A DNA stretch of 64,000 nucleotides from Streptomyces showdoensis (GTDB lineage Bacteria > Actinomycetota > Actinomycetes > Streptomycetales > Streptomycetaceae). The notes under the pieces are model-generated. The model did no database searches. It was not told the DNA's origin and saw only the letters and a program-made list of their open reading frames with translations. The stretch is from contig NZ_BAAAXG010000010.1 of NCBI RefSeq assembly GCF_039535475.1, positions 1 through 64,000 of the forward strand. The letters run 5' to 3'. This document shows, piece by piece, positions 34,060 to 41,861 of the stretch; within the stretch, counting starts at the first letter, position 1; each line of letters starts with the position of its first letter. The position numbers and the translations under genes are program-made.

Positions 34060-35292
34060 TCACGGCCGCAATGGATTCGGCCGGACCGAGGTCCCCAGGG
34101 CGACGAGCGCCGCGACGGCCCCGAACGCGGCCAGCGCGCCGAAGAGTTGGGGTGTGCCGCCGAGGGGAGGCGCGAGCAGGGCCGTGGCGAACGGCGCGAG
34201 GGCGGACACCGTCATGGCGGGTGCGCCGAGGATGCCGGAGAGCCTGCCGTAGTGGGTGGTTCCCCAGCGGTCGGTGATGGCGGTGGCCTGGAGGAGGGTC
34301 AGGTTGCCGCGGACCACCCCGGCCGCGACCGACATGAGGACCAGCAGCGCGTACGGCCCTGGGGCGAGGGCCAGGGCGGCGGTGGTCAGGGCCCCGAGGG
34401 CGATGAGGGCGGCGGTGCGGGGGGTGGTGGCGGTGTGGCGGGCGAGGGCGGCGTAGAGGGTGCGGCCGAGGGTCTGGCCGGCGCCGCCGAGGCCGAGGGC
34501 CCAGGCCGCCTGGCCGGTGGTGTAGCCGCGTTCGAGCAGGAGGGGTACGAGGGAGAAGACGACCGCGTACATCGCGAACGCCGAGAGGGTGAACGCGAGG
34601 GCGAGCAGCAGGAAGGGGCGGCTTCGGGCGACGGCCTTCGGCGTCCCGTCGGTGTGGGCGGGTGCGGTCGGAGCCGCCGGCCAGGGTGCCTTGAGGGCGA
34701 AGGCGTGGGCGGGGATCGTGACGGCGGCGAGGATCGCGGCGAGCACGAGGTAGGTCGCCCGCCAGGTCAGGTGCTGGGCGAGGGCGGCGGTCAGGGGCGC
34801 GAAGACGGTGGAGGCCAGGCCGCCGGCGAGGGTGACGATGGTGAGCGCGCGGACGTGGTCGGGGGCCCACCAGCGGGTGAGGGCGGCGAACGCGGGCGGG
34901 TAGAAGGTCGCCGCCATGGCGAACCCGGCCAGGATCCAGCCGACGAGGAACACCGGCAGGCTGGGGGCCAGGGCCACGACGACCAGGCTGACGACGCCCG
35001 TGGCCGAGCCGGCGGTCATGACCGTGCGGGGGCCGCGGCGGTCCAGGACGCGGCCGACACGGATCCCGGCGATGCCGGAGACGACGAGCGCGAGGGAGAA
35101 GGCCGCCGTGGTGGCCGAGGTGGACCAGCCGGTGGCCGCTGTGATCTGCGGGTTGAGGACGGGGAAGGCGTAATAGACGACGCCCCAGCCGGTGATCTGG
35201 GTGGCGCACAGCGCGGGCAGCACGGCGCGGGGCCGCGACCGGTTCACGGATCCGGTCGCGGCCCCGCTCGTACGGGCGTCGAGGTCGGTCAC
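34060..35292 (-). CDS. MFS transporter associated with arsenic flavoprotein
   Basis: 410 residues with 12 predicted helices and a central hydrophilic loop (AAPTAPAHTDGTPKAVARS). The loop 2-3 motif reads GRVLDRRGPR. MFS members of this type often sit beside ArsO-like flavoproteins in actinobacterial ars operons, where they are thought to export arsenite or an organic arsenical. Here its ATG overlaps the stop of the flavoprotein gene by four bases, so they act together. The substrate could be the cluster product; not shown by sequence. Confidence 0.75.
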   Translation of the reverse strand: MTDLDARTSGAATGSVNRSRPRAVLPALCATQITGWGVVYYAFPVLNPQITAATGWSTSATTAAFSLALVVSGIAGIRVGRVLDRRGPRTVMTAGSATGVVSLVVVALAPSLPVFLVGWILAGFAMAATFYPPAFAALTRWWAPDHVRALTIVTLAGGLASTVFAPLTAALAQHLTWRATYLVLAAILAAVTIPAHAFALKAPWPAAPTAPAHTDGTPKAVARSRPFLLLALAFTLSAFAMYAVVFSLVPLLLERGYTTGQAAWALGLGGAGQTLGRTLYAALARHTATTPRTAALIALGALTTAALALAPGPYALLVLMSVAAGVVRGNLTLLQATAITDRWGTTHYGRLSGILGAPAMTVSALAPFATALLAPPLGGTPQLFGALAAFGAVAALVALGTSVRPNPLRP

Positions 35293-36677
35293 GAGCCGCA
35301 GGAGGACGCCGGGGCGGTGGTGCCGAGCTGGATCAGCTCCGGGGCGGGACCGCAGCAGCCGCCGCCGTCGGACGTCCCTCCGGCGGACGCCTCGTCGGTG
35401 ACCGGCTGGTCGAAGAGGCCCGCCCCGCCGCAGACGCCGGTCTCGGGGAGGACGAGTTCGACGCGCTCGGCGGCCTCGTGGTCGCCGGCGAGGGCGGCGA
35501 CCACGGAGCGGACCTGCTCGTAGCCGGTCAGGGCGAGGAACGTCGGCGCCCGCCCGTAGGACTTCATGCCGACGAGGTGGAAGCCCTGCTCGGGGTGGGA
35601 GAGCTCCTTCACGCCGTGCGGGTAGACGGTGCCGCAGGAGTGCTGGTTGGGGTCGATCAGCGGAGCCAGCTCGACGGGAGCCTGGAGGCGCTCGTCGAGG
35701 CCGAGGCGGAGCTCGCCGAGGAAGGTCAGGTCGGGGCGGAAGCCGGTCAGGACGATGACCTCGTCGACCGGGTCGAGGCGGCGCCCGTCCTCCGCCACCA
35801 GCACGAGCCGCTCGCCGTCGCGCTCGATGGCGCCGGTGCGGAAGCCGGTGACGGCGTCGGCGTGGCCTTCGTCGACGGCGGCCTTGGCGGCGAGTCCGAG
35901 GGCGCCGCGGGCGGGGAGCTGGTCGGCGGTGCCGCCGCCGAAGGTGGAGCCGGAGATGCCCCGGCGCAGGATCCAGGTGGCGTGCGTACCGGCGCCGTCC
36001 TTCGACTTCGCGAGCTCCGCGAGGAGGGCCAGGGCGGTGAAGGCGGAGGCGCCGGAGCCGATGACGGCGGTGCGCTTCCCGGCGTAACGGGCGCGGGCGG
36101 AGGGGTCGTTCAGGTCGGGGACGCGGTAGGAGACGCGGTCGGCCGCCGCCTTCTCGCCGAGTGCGGCAAGGCCGTCGGCGCCGGCCGGGCTGGGTGCGGC
36201 CCAGGTGCCGGACGCGTCGATGACGGCGCGGGCGAGGATCCGCTCCTCACGCCCGTCCGCGTACCGGACGTGCACCGTGAACGGCTGCGTCTCACGCTCG
36301 GCGTCGACGACGCGGTCGCGCCCGACGCGGGAGACGCCGGTGACCCGGGCCCCGGTGCGGACGCGCTCGCCGAGGGCGTCGGCGAGCGGCTGCAGGTACC
36401 GCCCGGCCCAGTCGCCGCCCGTCGGGTAGGTCGTCGCGTCGGGCTTCACCCAGCCGGTCGGCGCCAGGAGCTTCTCGGCCGCCGGGTCGGTGACCTCGCT
36501 CCACGTCGAGAAGAGCCGCACGTGGGCCCACTCGCGGACGGCGGCGCCGGCGGTCGCTCCGGCTTCGAGGACGAGCGGGTCGATGCCGCGGTCGACGAGG
36601 TGGGCGGCGGCGGCCAGACCGGCCGGCCCGGCACCGATCACGATGACGGGCAGCTGCTCGGTGGCGTTGGCGTTCAC
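35289..36677 (-). CDS. ArsO-like FAD/NAD(P) flavoprotein with Cys-rich CCGP tail
   Basis: 462 residues. Two dinucleotide-binding motifs are seen, IGAGPAGLAAAAHL near residue 15 and VIGSGASAFTALALL in the middle, with the linking VIDASGTW and a late VLTGFRPD, typical of FMO/ArsO-like oxidoreductases. After a normal ending at about residue 430 there is an extra tail: DGGGCCGPAPELIQLGTTAPASSCGS. The CCGP matches the SCCGPKPAA units of Cys-rich protein C. The tail may bind As(III) for oxidation or transfer. The gene is divergent from the arsR at 36827 and probably controlled by it. Confidence 0.8.
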   Translation of the reverse strand: MNANATEQLPVIVIGAGPAGLAAAAHLVDRGIDPLVLEAGATAGAAVREWAHVRLFSTWSEVTDPAAEKLLAPTGWVKPDATTYPTGGDWAGRYLQPLADALGERVRTGARVTGVSRVGRDRVVDAERETQPFTVHVRYADGREERILARAVIDASGTWAAPSPAGADGLAALGEKAAADRVSYRVPDLNDPSARARYAGKRTAVIGSGASAFTALALLAELAKSKDGAGTHATWILRRGISGSTFGGGTADQLPARGALGLAAKAAVDEGHADAVTGFRTGAIERDGERLVLVAEDGRRLDPVDEVIVLTGFRPDLTFLGELRLGLDERLQAPVELAPLIDPNQHSCGTVYPHGVKELSHPEQGFHLVGMKSYGRAPTFLALTGYEQVRSVVAALAGDHEAAERVELVLPETGVCGGAGLFDQPVTDEASAGGTSDGGGCCGPAPELIQLGTTAPASSCGS

Positions 36678-36734
36678 GGGGGTCCCCTTTGTTACTTCGA
36701 CAACCGTCGATCTCTTGCTCTCAGAATGGCACCT

Positions 36735-36834
36735 GAATCGATGGTCGTCAACATAGACAGACGTCGATTCCGGGAGGGGGTCCCGGGGCCCCTCCCCATT
36801 GGTTCGACGTGTGTCAACATAGACGTATGTCGAA
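36735..36834. promoter_or_regulatory. Two ArsR-type operators in the divergent promoter
   Basis: Dyad 1 is GAATCGA...TCGATTC (36735-36770); dyad 2 is TTCGAC...GTCGAA (36803-36834). Both contain GTCAACATAGAC followed by ACG or GT-ATGTCG, so the sites are near-duplicates. Dyad 2 overlaps the ATG of arsR at 36827; dyad 1 is placed to control the flavoprotein-MFS operon. The related site GTCAACATGACG lies at 37804 before the next arsR. Confidence 0.65.
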
Positions 36835-37189
36835 TGTGAAGGCGCTTCCCGTCCTGGACCCCGAGGTCGAGCCGTGCTGCCCGCCGCTCGCCGAGCGTCC
36901 CCTGACGGCCGAGGAGGCCGAGCGGACCGCGGTCATGTTCAAAGCGCTCGGCGATCCGGTCCGGCTGCGGCTGTTCTCGGCCGTCGCCTCGCACGAGGGG
37001 GGTGAGGCGTGCGTCTGCGACATCTCCGACGTCGGCGTCTCCCAGCCCACGGTCTCCCACCACCTGAAGAAGCTGAAGGAGGCGGGGCTGCTGTCCTCCG
37101 AGCGGCGCGGCACCTGGGTGTACTACCGCGTCGAGCCCGCCGTCCTCGCGGCGATGGGGGCGTTGCTGACCCAGGCCGCGGCGGCGTGA
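36827..37189 (+). CDS. arsR: ArsR-family repressor
   Basis: 120 residues. As(III) ligands are in EACVCDISDVGVSQPTVSH, with an N-terminal EPCCPP pair. The winged helix is complete (MFKALGDPVRLRLF; RRGTWVYYRVEPAVL). The ATG at 36827 is inside the right arm of an operator and has no ribosome-binding site; an upstream GTG (36809) would add six residues. It overlaps the acetyltransferase gene by a GTGA junction. It is close in sequence to the arsR at 37818 and probably a duplicate. Confidence 0.85.
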   Translation: MSNVKALPVLDPEVEPCCPPLAERPLTAEEAERTAVMFKALGDPVRLRLFSAVASHEGGEACVCDISDVGVSQPTVSHHLKKLKEAGLLSSERRGTWVYYRVEPAVLAAMGALLTQAAAA

Positions 37190-37686
37190 ACGCGCCGGTG
37201 CGCGTGGTGCCGCTCACGGCGGCCCACGCGCGGGAGGTCGTCGCGATCTATCAGGCCGGCATCGACGGGGGCGACGCGACGTTCGAGACCGCCGCCCCCG
37301 CCTGGGAGCGCTTCGACGCGTCCAGGCTGCCCGAGCACCGCTTCGCCGCGCTCGACGAGGCCGGACGCGTGCTCGGCTGGGTCGCCGTGTCCAAGGTGTC
37401 CGACCGGGGTGCGTACGCGGGCGTGGTCGAGCACTCCGTCTACGTGCACCCCGAAGCGCGGGGGAGGGGAGTCGCCTCCGCCCTGCTGGAGGCGCTGATC
37501 GCCTCGACGGAGGCGGCGGGGGTCTGGACGATCCAGTCCGGCATCTTCCCCGAGAACGCCGCCAGTCTCGCCGTTCACGCGCGGGCCGGGTTCCGGGTCA
37601 TCGGGACCCGCGAGCGGATCGGGCGCCACCACGGGGTGTGGAGGGACGTGACCCTCGTCGAGCGCCGCAGCTCCCGCGTCGACTGA
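37186..37686 (+). CDS. arsN: ArsN-like GNAT N-acetyltransferase, candidate organoarsenical resistance
   Basis: 166 residues of the phosphinothricin acetyltransferase type: TFETAAPAWERF, the acetyl-CoA loop VHPEARGRGVASALL, FPENAASLAVHARAGF and GVWRDVTLVE. ArsN1 enzymes of this family N-acetylate arsinothricin and give resistance to it; phosphinothricin is the phosphorus analogue. In this locus the enzyme could protect the producer from a free-amine arsono-amino acid or peptide by acetylating its alpha-amine. Housekeeping acetylation of other amines is also possible. It is coupled to arsR by a GTGA overlap, so it is arsenic-induced. Confidence 0.75.
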   Translation: MNAPVRVVPLTAAHAREVVAIYQAGIDGGDATFETAAPAWERFDASRLPEHRFAALDEAGRVLGWVAVSKVSDRGAYAGVVEHSVYVHPEARGRGVASALLEALIASTEAAGVWTIQSGIFPENAASLAVHARAGFRVIGTRERIGRHHGVWRDVTLVERRSSRVD

Positions 37687-37794
37687 TCGTCCGCACGTGA
37701 ACGCCGCAGCGGGCCGGCCGTCGCCCTCCGGTGTGACGGGTGCGGTGAACAGGCCGAAAAGCCTGTGCCAGACAGCCACCCTGACGTGCTTGCT

Positions 37795-37824
37795 TCGACG
37801 TATGTCAACATGACGGCATGTCAA
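37795..37824. promoter_or_regulatory. ArsR-type operator before the third resistance-arm arsR
   Basis: TTCGACGTATGTCAACATGACGGCATGTCAA overlaps the ATG at 37818. It contains two ATGTCAA elements and the core GTCAACATGACG, matching the operators at 36735-36834. As with 36827, the start has no ribosome-binding site. Confidence 0.5.
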
Positions 37825-38174
37825 ACACTCCTTGGCTGCCGCCCGTCGGGATCGAGGCTTTGAGTGCGCCCTTGGCCGAGCGGCCCCTGTCGGCGGTGGA
37901 GGCCGAGCGGACGGCGAGGATGTTTCACGCCCTCGGCAACCCGATCCGCCTGCGGCTGCTGTCGGCGATCGCGTCGGACGAGAGCGGGGAGTCGTGCGTG
38001 TGCGCGGTCTCGGACGTGGGGGTGTCCCCGCCGACCGTGTCCCATCACCTGAAGAAGCTCAAGGAGGTGGGTCTGCTGTCGTCCGAGCGGCGTGGCACCT
38101 GGGTCTATTACCGCCTCGAACCCGCGGTGCTCGCCGCGATGGGCTGGCTGCTGGTCCGGGCCGCGTCGACGTGA
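37818..38174 (+). CDS. arsR: ArsR-family repressor
   Basis: 118 residues. The As(III) site reads ESCVCAVSDVGVSPPTVSH; compared with the other copies the Asp after the second Cys is Ala. The winged helix is complete (MFHALGNPIRLRLL; RRGTWVYYRLEPAVL). The N-terminal CC pair of the paralogues is absent (TPWLPPVG). It converges on acr3 and is separated from it by a strong terminator, so it probably controls only itself or acts in trans. Confidence 0.85.
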   Translation: MSNTPWLPPVGIEALSAPLAERPLSAVEAERTARMFHALGNPIRLRLLSAIASDESGESCVCAVSDVGVSPPTVSHHLKKLKEVGLLSSERRGTWVYYRLEPAVLAAMGWLLVRAAST

Positions 38175-38176
38175 CG

Positions 38177-38220
38177 CCTCGGCGGCGGCCGGGCCCGAGA
38201 AGGGCCGGCCGCCGCCGAGG
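38177..38220. terminator. Bidirectional terminator between arsR and acr3
   Basis: CCTCGGCGGCGGCCGG and CCGGCCGCCGCCGAGG form a perfect 16-bp stem with a 12-base loop between convergent genes. Confidence 0.85.
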
Positions 38221-38233
38221 CGGACGACGCGGC

Positions 38234-39334
38234 CTAGCTCCGCGAGGCGGCGAGCCTCGGCGTGGTGAACCTCTTGCGCCAGGCCAGCGACACGTACACC
38301 AGGGCCACCAGCACCGGCACCTCGATGAGGGGGCCGACGACGCCGGAGAGGGCCTGGCCGGAGGTGACGCCGAACGTGGCGATCGCGACGGCGATGGCCA
38401 GCTCGAAGTTGTTGCCGGCGGCGGTGAAGGCGAGGGTGGCCGTCCGGTCGTAGTTCAGGCCGACGGCCTTGCCGAGCGCGAAGGTGCCGAACCACATCAC
38501 CGCGAAGTACACCAGCAGCGGCAGCGCGATCCGCGCGACGTCCAGGGGCTGCGAGGTGATCGTCCTCCCCTGCAGGGCGAAGAGGATGACGATCGTGAAG
38601 AGCAGGCCGTACAGCGCCCACGGGCCGATCTTCGGCAGGAACGCCCGCTCGTACGTCTCGCGGCCCAGCTTCCTCTCGCCGACGCGGCGCGTCAGGAAGC
38701 CCGCGAGCAGCGGCACGCCCAGGAACACGAGGACGTTGAGCGCGATCTTCCACATCGAGATGTCGAGCGTCTCGCCCTCGCCCAGGCCCAGCCGGCCCGG
38801 GAGGAAGTCGAGGTAGAACCAGCCCAGCAGCCCGAAGGCGACGACCTGGAAGACCGAGTTCAGCGCGACCAGGACGGCGGCGGCCTCGCGGTCGCCGCAG
38901 GCGAGGTCGTTCCAGATGATCACCATGGCGATGCAGCGGGCCAGGCCCACGATGATCAGGCCGGTGCGGTACTCGGGCAGGTCCGGCAGGAAGGTCCACG
39001 CCAGCGCGAACATCACCGCGGGACCGAGCACCCAGTTGATGACCAGGGACGACACCATGAGCTTCCGGTCGCCCGTCACGGCGTCGAGGCGGTCGTAGCG
39101 GACCTTCGCCAGGACCGGGTACATCATGATGAGCAGGCCGACGGCGATCGGCAGCGAGATCCCGCCGATCTCGACCTTCGCCAAGGCGTCGTTCAGGCCG
39201 GGGACCAGGCGTCCGAGGCCGAGGCCGAGGGCCATGGCGAGCAGGATCCACACGGCGAGGAATCGGTCGAGCGTCGACAGCTTCGCGACCACCGACTGTT
39301 CTTCGGCGGCGGTCGCGGGAGCGGTGGGTGTCAC
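38234..39334 (-). CDS. acr3: Acr3-type arsenite efflux permease
   Basis: 366 residues with ten predicted helices. The conserved functional Cys is in GLARCIAMVIIWNDLACGD and the broken-helix motif in FTAAGNNFELAIAVAIATFG, both hallmarks of Acr3. It expels As(III) using the membrane potential. The start overlaps the end of the truncated arsR (39331-39334), so it was once coupled to it. ArsC is divergent, completing a reduce-and-export pair. Confidence 0.9.
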   Translation of the reverse strand: MTPTAPATAAEEQSVVAKLSTLDRFLAVWILLAMALGLGLGRLVPGLNDALAKVEIGGISLPIAVGLLIMMYPVLAKVRYDRLDAVTGDRKLMVSSLVINWVLGPAVMFALAWTFLPDLPEYRTGLIIVGLARCIAMVIIWNDLACGDREAAAVLVALNSVFQVVAFGLLGWFYLDFLPGRLGLGEGETLDISMWKIALNVLVFLGVPLLAGFLTRRVGERKLGRETYERAFLPKIGPWALYGLLFTIVILFALQGRTITSQPLDVARIALPLLVYFAVMWFGTFALGKAVGLNYDRTATLAFTAAGNNFELAIAVAIATFGVTSGQALSGVVGPLIEVPVLVALVYVSLAWRKRFTTPRLAASRS

Positions 39335-39516
39335 GGACAGGCCCTCTTGTTCTCGGCAGCGGTACGGGCGGACTCGGCCGGCTCGGCGAATCGGGCGGCG
39401 AACCGGGCGACGAGGTCAGGGCGGAGCCGGTGGTACGGGAAGCGACCGCACGGCCCGGTCTCCGACGGCCCCGACCTCGCCCGGCGCTCACACGATTCAG
39501 CATCGACTGACATCAT
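39331..39516 (-). pseudogene. arsR: arsR remnant with internal deletion (right copy of the arsR-arsC pair)
   Basis: The frame starts MMSVDAES, matching the start of the left copy (MLTSVDSD), then jumps to ETGPCGRFPYHRLRPDLVARF..., matching DTEPCGRWTYYRLRPGAL. About 45 residues covering the DNA-binding helices are missing, so it cannot repress. Its promoter sequence (TATCAGCAC) is also shared with the left copy. It still overlaps acr3, so translation of the remnant may help translate acr3. Confidence 0.75.
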
Positions 39517-39526
39517 TGCGTGCTGA
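39497..39526. promoter_or_regulatory. Divergent arsR-remnant / arsC promoter with TCAGCA dyad
   Basis: TCAGCA (39497-39502) and TGCTGA (39521-39526) are inverted arms 18 bases apart, the same hexamers as in the palindrome at 5294-5307. The site would suit the left-copy ArsR acting in trans. Confidence 0.45.
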
Positions 39527-39690
39527 TACTCTCACATCATTGCCAGCTGACACCAGGCTGCGCTGAATCATGCTCGCGGTGGAGGAGGCGCTGCCCGTGT
39601 CCATCGGCATGCCGTGCGGCGACCGGCGGTCACGCCGGCCCGGCACGTGATCTCCGCACCACCGCGCCACCGCACCAAAGGAACACCCCG

Positions 39691-40110
39691 ATGCCCGCCT
39701 CCCCGCTCGCCTCCGTCCTGTTCGTCTGCGTCCACAACGCGGGCCGCTCCCAGATGGCCGCCGGTTTCCTCCGCCACCTCGCCGGCGACCGCGTGGAGGT
39801 CCGCTCGGCCGGTTCGCTGCCCGCCGACCGGATCAACCCGTCGGCCGTCGAGGCCATGGCCGAGCTCGGCATCGACCTCACGGGCCAGGAGCCCAAGGTG
39901 CTGACCAGCGAGGCCGTCCAGGCCTCCGACTACGTCATCACCATGGGCTGCGGGGATGCCTGCCCGATCTTCCCGGGCAAGAAGTACCTGAACTGGGAAC
40001 TGGAGGACCCGGCCGGAAAGGGCGTGGCGTCCGTCCGCCCGATCCGCGACCGGATCCGGTCCCACATCGAGGCGCTCATCGCCGACATCGAGGCACGCCG
40101 GGAGGCCTGA
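39691..40110 (+). CDS. arsC: Arsenate reductase, low-molecular-weight phosphatase type
   Basis: 139 residues. The phosphate loop is CVHNAGRS, so CX5R is present, and the second redox pair is in MGCGDACPIFPGK. The DPAGKG segment follows. It reduces As(V) to As(III) with electrons from thioredoxin or mycothiol, feeding Acr3. The ATG is preceded by AAAGGAA. This is the intact partner of the fragment at 5410-5661. It competes with the biosynthetic pathway for arsenate. Confidence 0.9.
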   Translation: MPASPLASVLFVCVHNAGRSQMAAGFLRHLAGDRVEVRSAGSLPADRINPSAVEAMAELGIDLTGQEPKVLTSEAVQASDYVITMGCGDACPIFPGKKYLNWELEDPAGKGVASVRPIRDRIRSHIEALIADIEARREA

Positions 40111-40275
40111 CCCGGCGACCGGCGCCCCCGCGCGGCCGGTGCCCCCCAGGGCCGGGCCCGGCCGGGTCGGCCGGCCGGCGACCGCTGACCTGGCCGCAAC
40201 CCGTACCTGCGCGAGCGCATCGGACGTAGTCTGCCGTCACCTGAGCGCCGCCTGCGAGAAAGGGAAGTCCCCGAC

Positions 40276-41328
40276 ATGAACGGCACGTTGGACGTGGTGG
40301 TGATCGGTGGAGGCCAGGCCGGACTCGCGGCGGGTTACCACCTGCGCCGGGCCGAGCTGGACTTCGTCGTCCTCGACGCGGGGGCGGCCCCGGGCGGGGC
40401 CTGGCGGCACGCCTGGGACTCCCTCCACCTGTTCTCGCCGGCGGCCTACTCCTCCCTCCCCGGCCGGATCATGCCGCCCCAGCAGGGAGAGCCGTTCCCC
40501 GAGGCGCGGCACGTGGTGGAGTACCTCACCGACTACGAGCAGCGCTACGAACTCCCCGTCGTCCGCCCGGTCCGGGTCCGCGGCGTGCACGACGCGGGCG
40601 AACTCCTCCGGGTGGAAGCCGATTCCGGCACCTGGCACGCCCGCGCGGTGATCAGCGCGACCGGCACCTGGTCGCGCCCCTTCGTGCCCGCCGTCCCGGG
40701 CCGCGACACCTTCCGGGGACGCCGGCTCCACACCGTCGAGTACCGAGGCCCCCAGGACTTCGCGGGCCAACGGGTCATCGTCGTCGGCGGCGGCAACTCC
40801 GGTGCCCAGATCGCCGCCGACCTCGCGTACGACACCGACCTGACCTGGGCCACCCTCCGCGACCCCCGCTACCTCCCGGACGACATCGACGGCCGCGCCC
40901 TGTTCGACGCGGCCACCGCCCGGCGCCGCGCGCTCGACGCGGGCCGCCCCGACACCGGAGGCATCGCGGCACTCGGCGACATCGTGGCCGTCCCGCCCGT
41001 ACGGGAAGCCCGGGACTCCGGCCTCCTCAAGGCCACGCCGATGTTCGAGCGGCTCACCCCGACCGGCGTAGCGTGGCCGGACGGCATGACCGCGGACGCC
41101 GACGCCGTCATCTGGTGCACGGGCTTCCGCCCCGCCCTCACCCACCTCACCCCCTTGGGCCTCCGCACCGCCGAGGGCCGCATCCCCACCCAGGGCACCC
41201 GGTCACTCGCCGACCCCCGCGTCCATCTCCTCGGCTACGGTGACTGGACCGGCCCGGCCTCCGCCACTCTGGTGGGCGTGGGGCGTACGGCGAGGGAAGC
41301 GGTCCGGGCCATCGCCGAGCTGCTGTGA
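40276..41328 (+). CDS. arsO: ArsO-like flavin-dependent monooxygenase
   Basis: 350 residues. FAD motif VVIGGGQAGLAAGYHL, NAD(P) motif VIVVGGGNSGAQIAADL, the ATGTWSRPF link and a late WCTGFRPAL fit ArsO/FMO-like flavoproteins of about 350 residues. It lacks the Cys-rich tail of the larger paralogue at 35289. ArsO proteins are found in ars operons; their exact reaction is uncertain, with oxidation of As(III) or organoarsenicals proposed. It follows arsC by 165 bases. Confidence 0.75.
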   Translation: MNGTLDVVVIGGGQAGLAAGYHLRRAELDFVVLDAGAAPGGAWRHAWDSLHLFSPAAYSSLPGRIMPPQQGEPFPEARHVVEYLTDYEQRYELPVVRPVRVRGVHDAGELLRVEADSGTWHARAVISATGTWSRPFVPAVPGRDTFRGRRLHTVEYRGPQDFAGQRVIVVGGGNSGAQIAADLAYDTDLTWATLRDPRYLPDDIDGRALFDAATARRRALDAGRPDTGGIAALGDIVAVPPVREARDSGLLKATPMFERLTPTGVAWPDGMTADADAVIWCTGFRPALTHLTPLGLRTAEGRIPTQGTRSLADPRVHLLGYGDWTGPASATLVGVGRTAREAVRAIAELL

Positions 41329-41409
41329 CGGGCCGCCCGGCGGCTCCACCGGACGGCGCGCCCACCGCGCCCCGCACGGTCTCGTCCCCGGGGCGGTCGG
41401 CGGCTCGTG

Positions 41410-41613
41410 TCACCCGTCCTCCCCGGCCCGCTCGCTCCGGGCGGTCTTCGGGCTTCTCCAGCGCCGCCGTCCCGTCACGGGATCCCGGCGCGGTTCGGGG
41501 CGGTCGAGACGGCTGGCCTCGTCGGTATCGGCCGCCGCTGTGCGGTCCTCGCCGTCCCGGACGCCTCCCTGCGGCTTCTGGGGAACGCCTCCGGCGCCGC
41601 CTTGCTCGTCCAT
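41410..41613 (-). CDS. Small hydrophilic protein (67 aa)
   Basis: An ATG at 41613 follows a strong GGAGGAGG site. The 67 residues are charged and disordered-looking (PQKPQGGVRDGEDRTAAADTDEASRLDRPEP...). No family recognised. It resembles the short stress-linked proteins of this region in composition. The rest of the 484-base gap between arsO and the lipoprotein holds no other convincing gene. Confidence 0.5.
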   Translation of the reverse strand: MDEQGGAGGVPQKPQGGVRDGEDRTAAADTDEASRLDRPEPRRDPVTGRRRWRSPKTARSERAGEDG

Positions 41614-41861
41614 GACGGCCTCCTCCGGGTCGTCGGAGCCACTGAACCGCGTCTGCCCAGCCGCCGACCCGTGATGCGCGCGAAGCGTCACGGCTTTCGG
41701 CGAGCGCACGGACGTGCCCGACGAGTCAGGGGGAGCCCGCGCGTCACCGCGCCCAGGCGGGTGACGGCCCCGCCGCGCGACGGCGTGGGCCGGAGCACGC
41801 CGGGTGGCGTCGTGTGAACGTACGGGGGTCCCTACAGCCCGCGCCCGCCAGGAGTTCTCCG

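Noticed and set aside
4989..40110. Integrase-driven genomic island with att sites
   Set aside because: No integrase, transposase or tRNA gene is visible; the flanking repeats are diverged gene pairs, not short att sequences.
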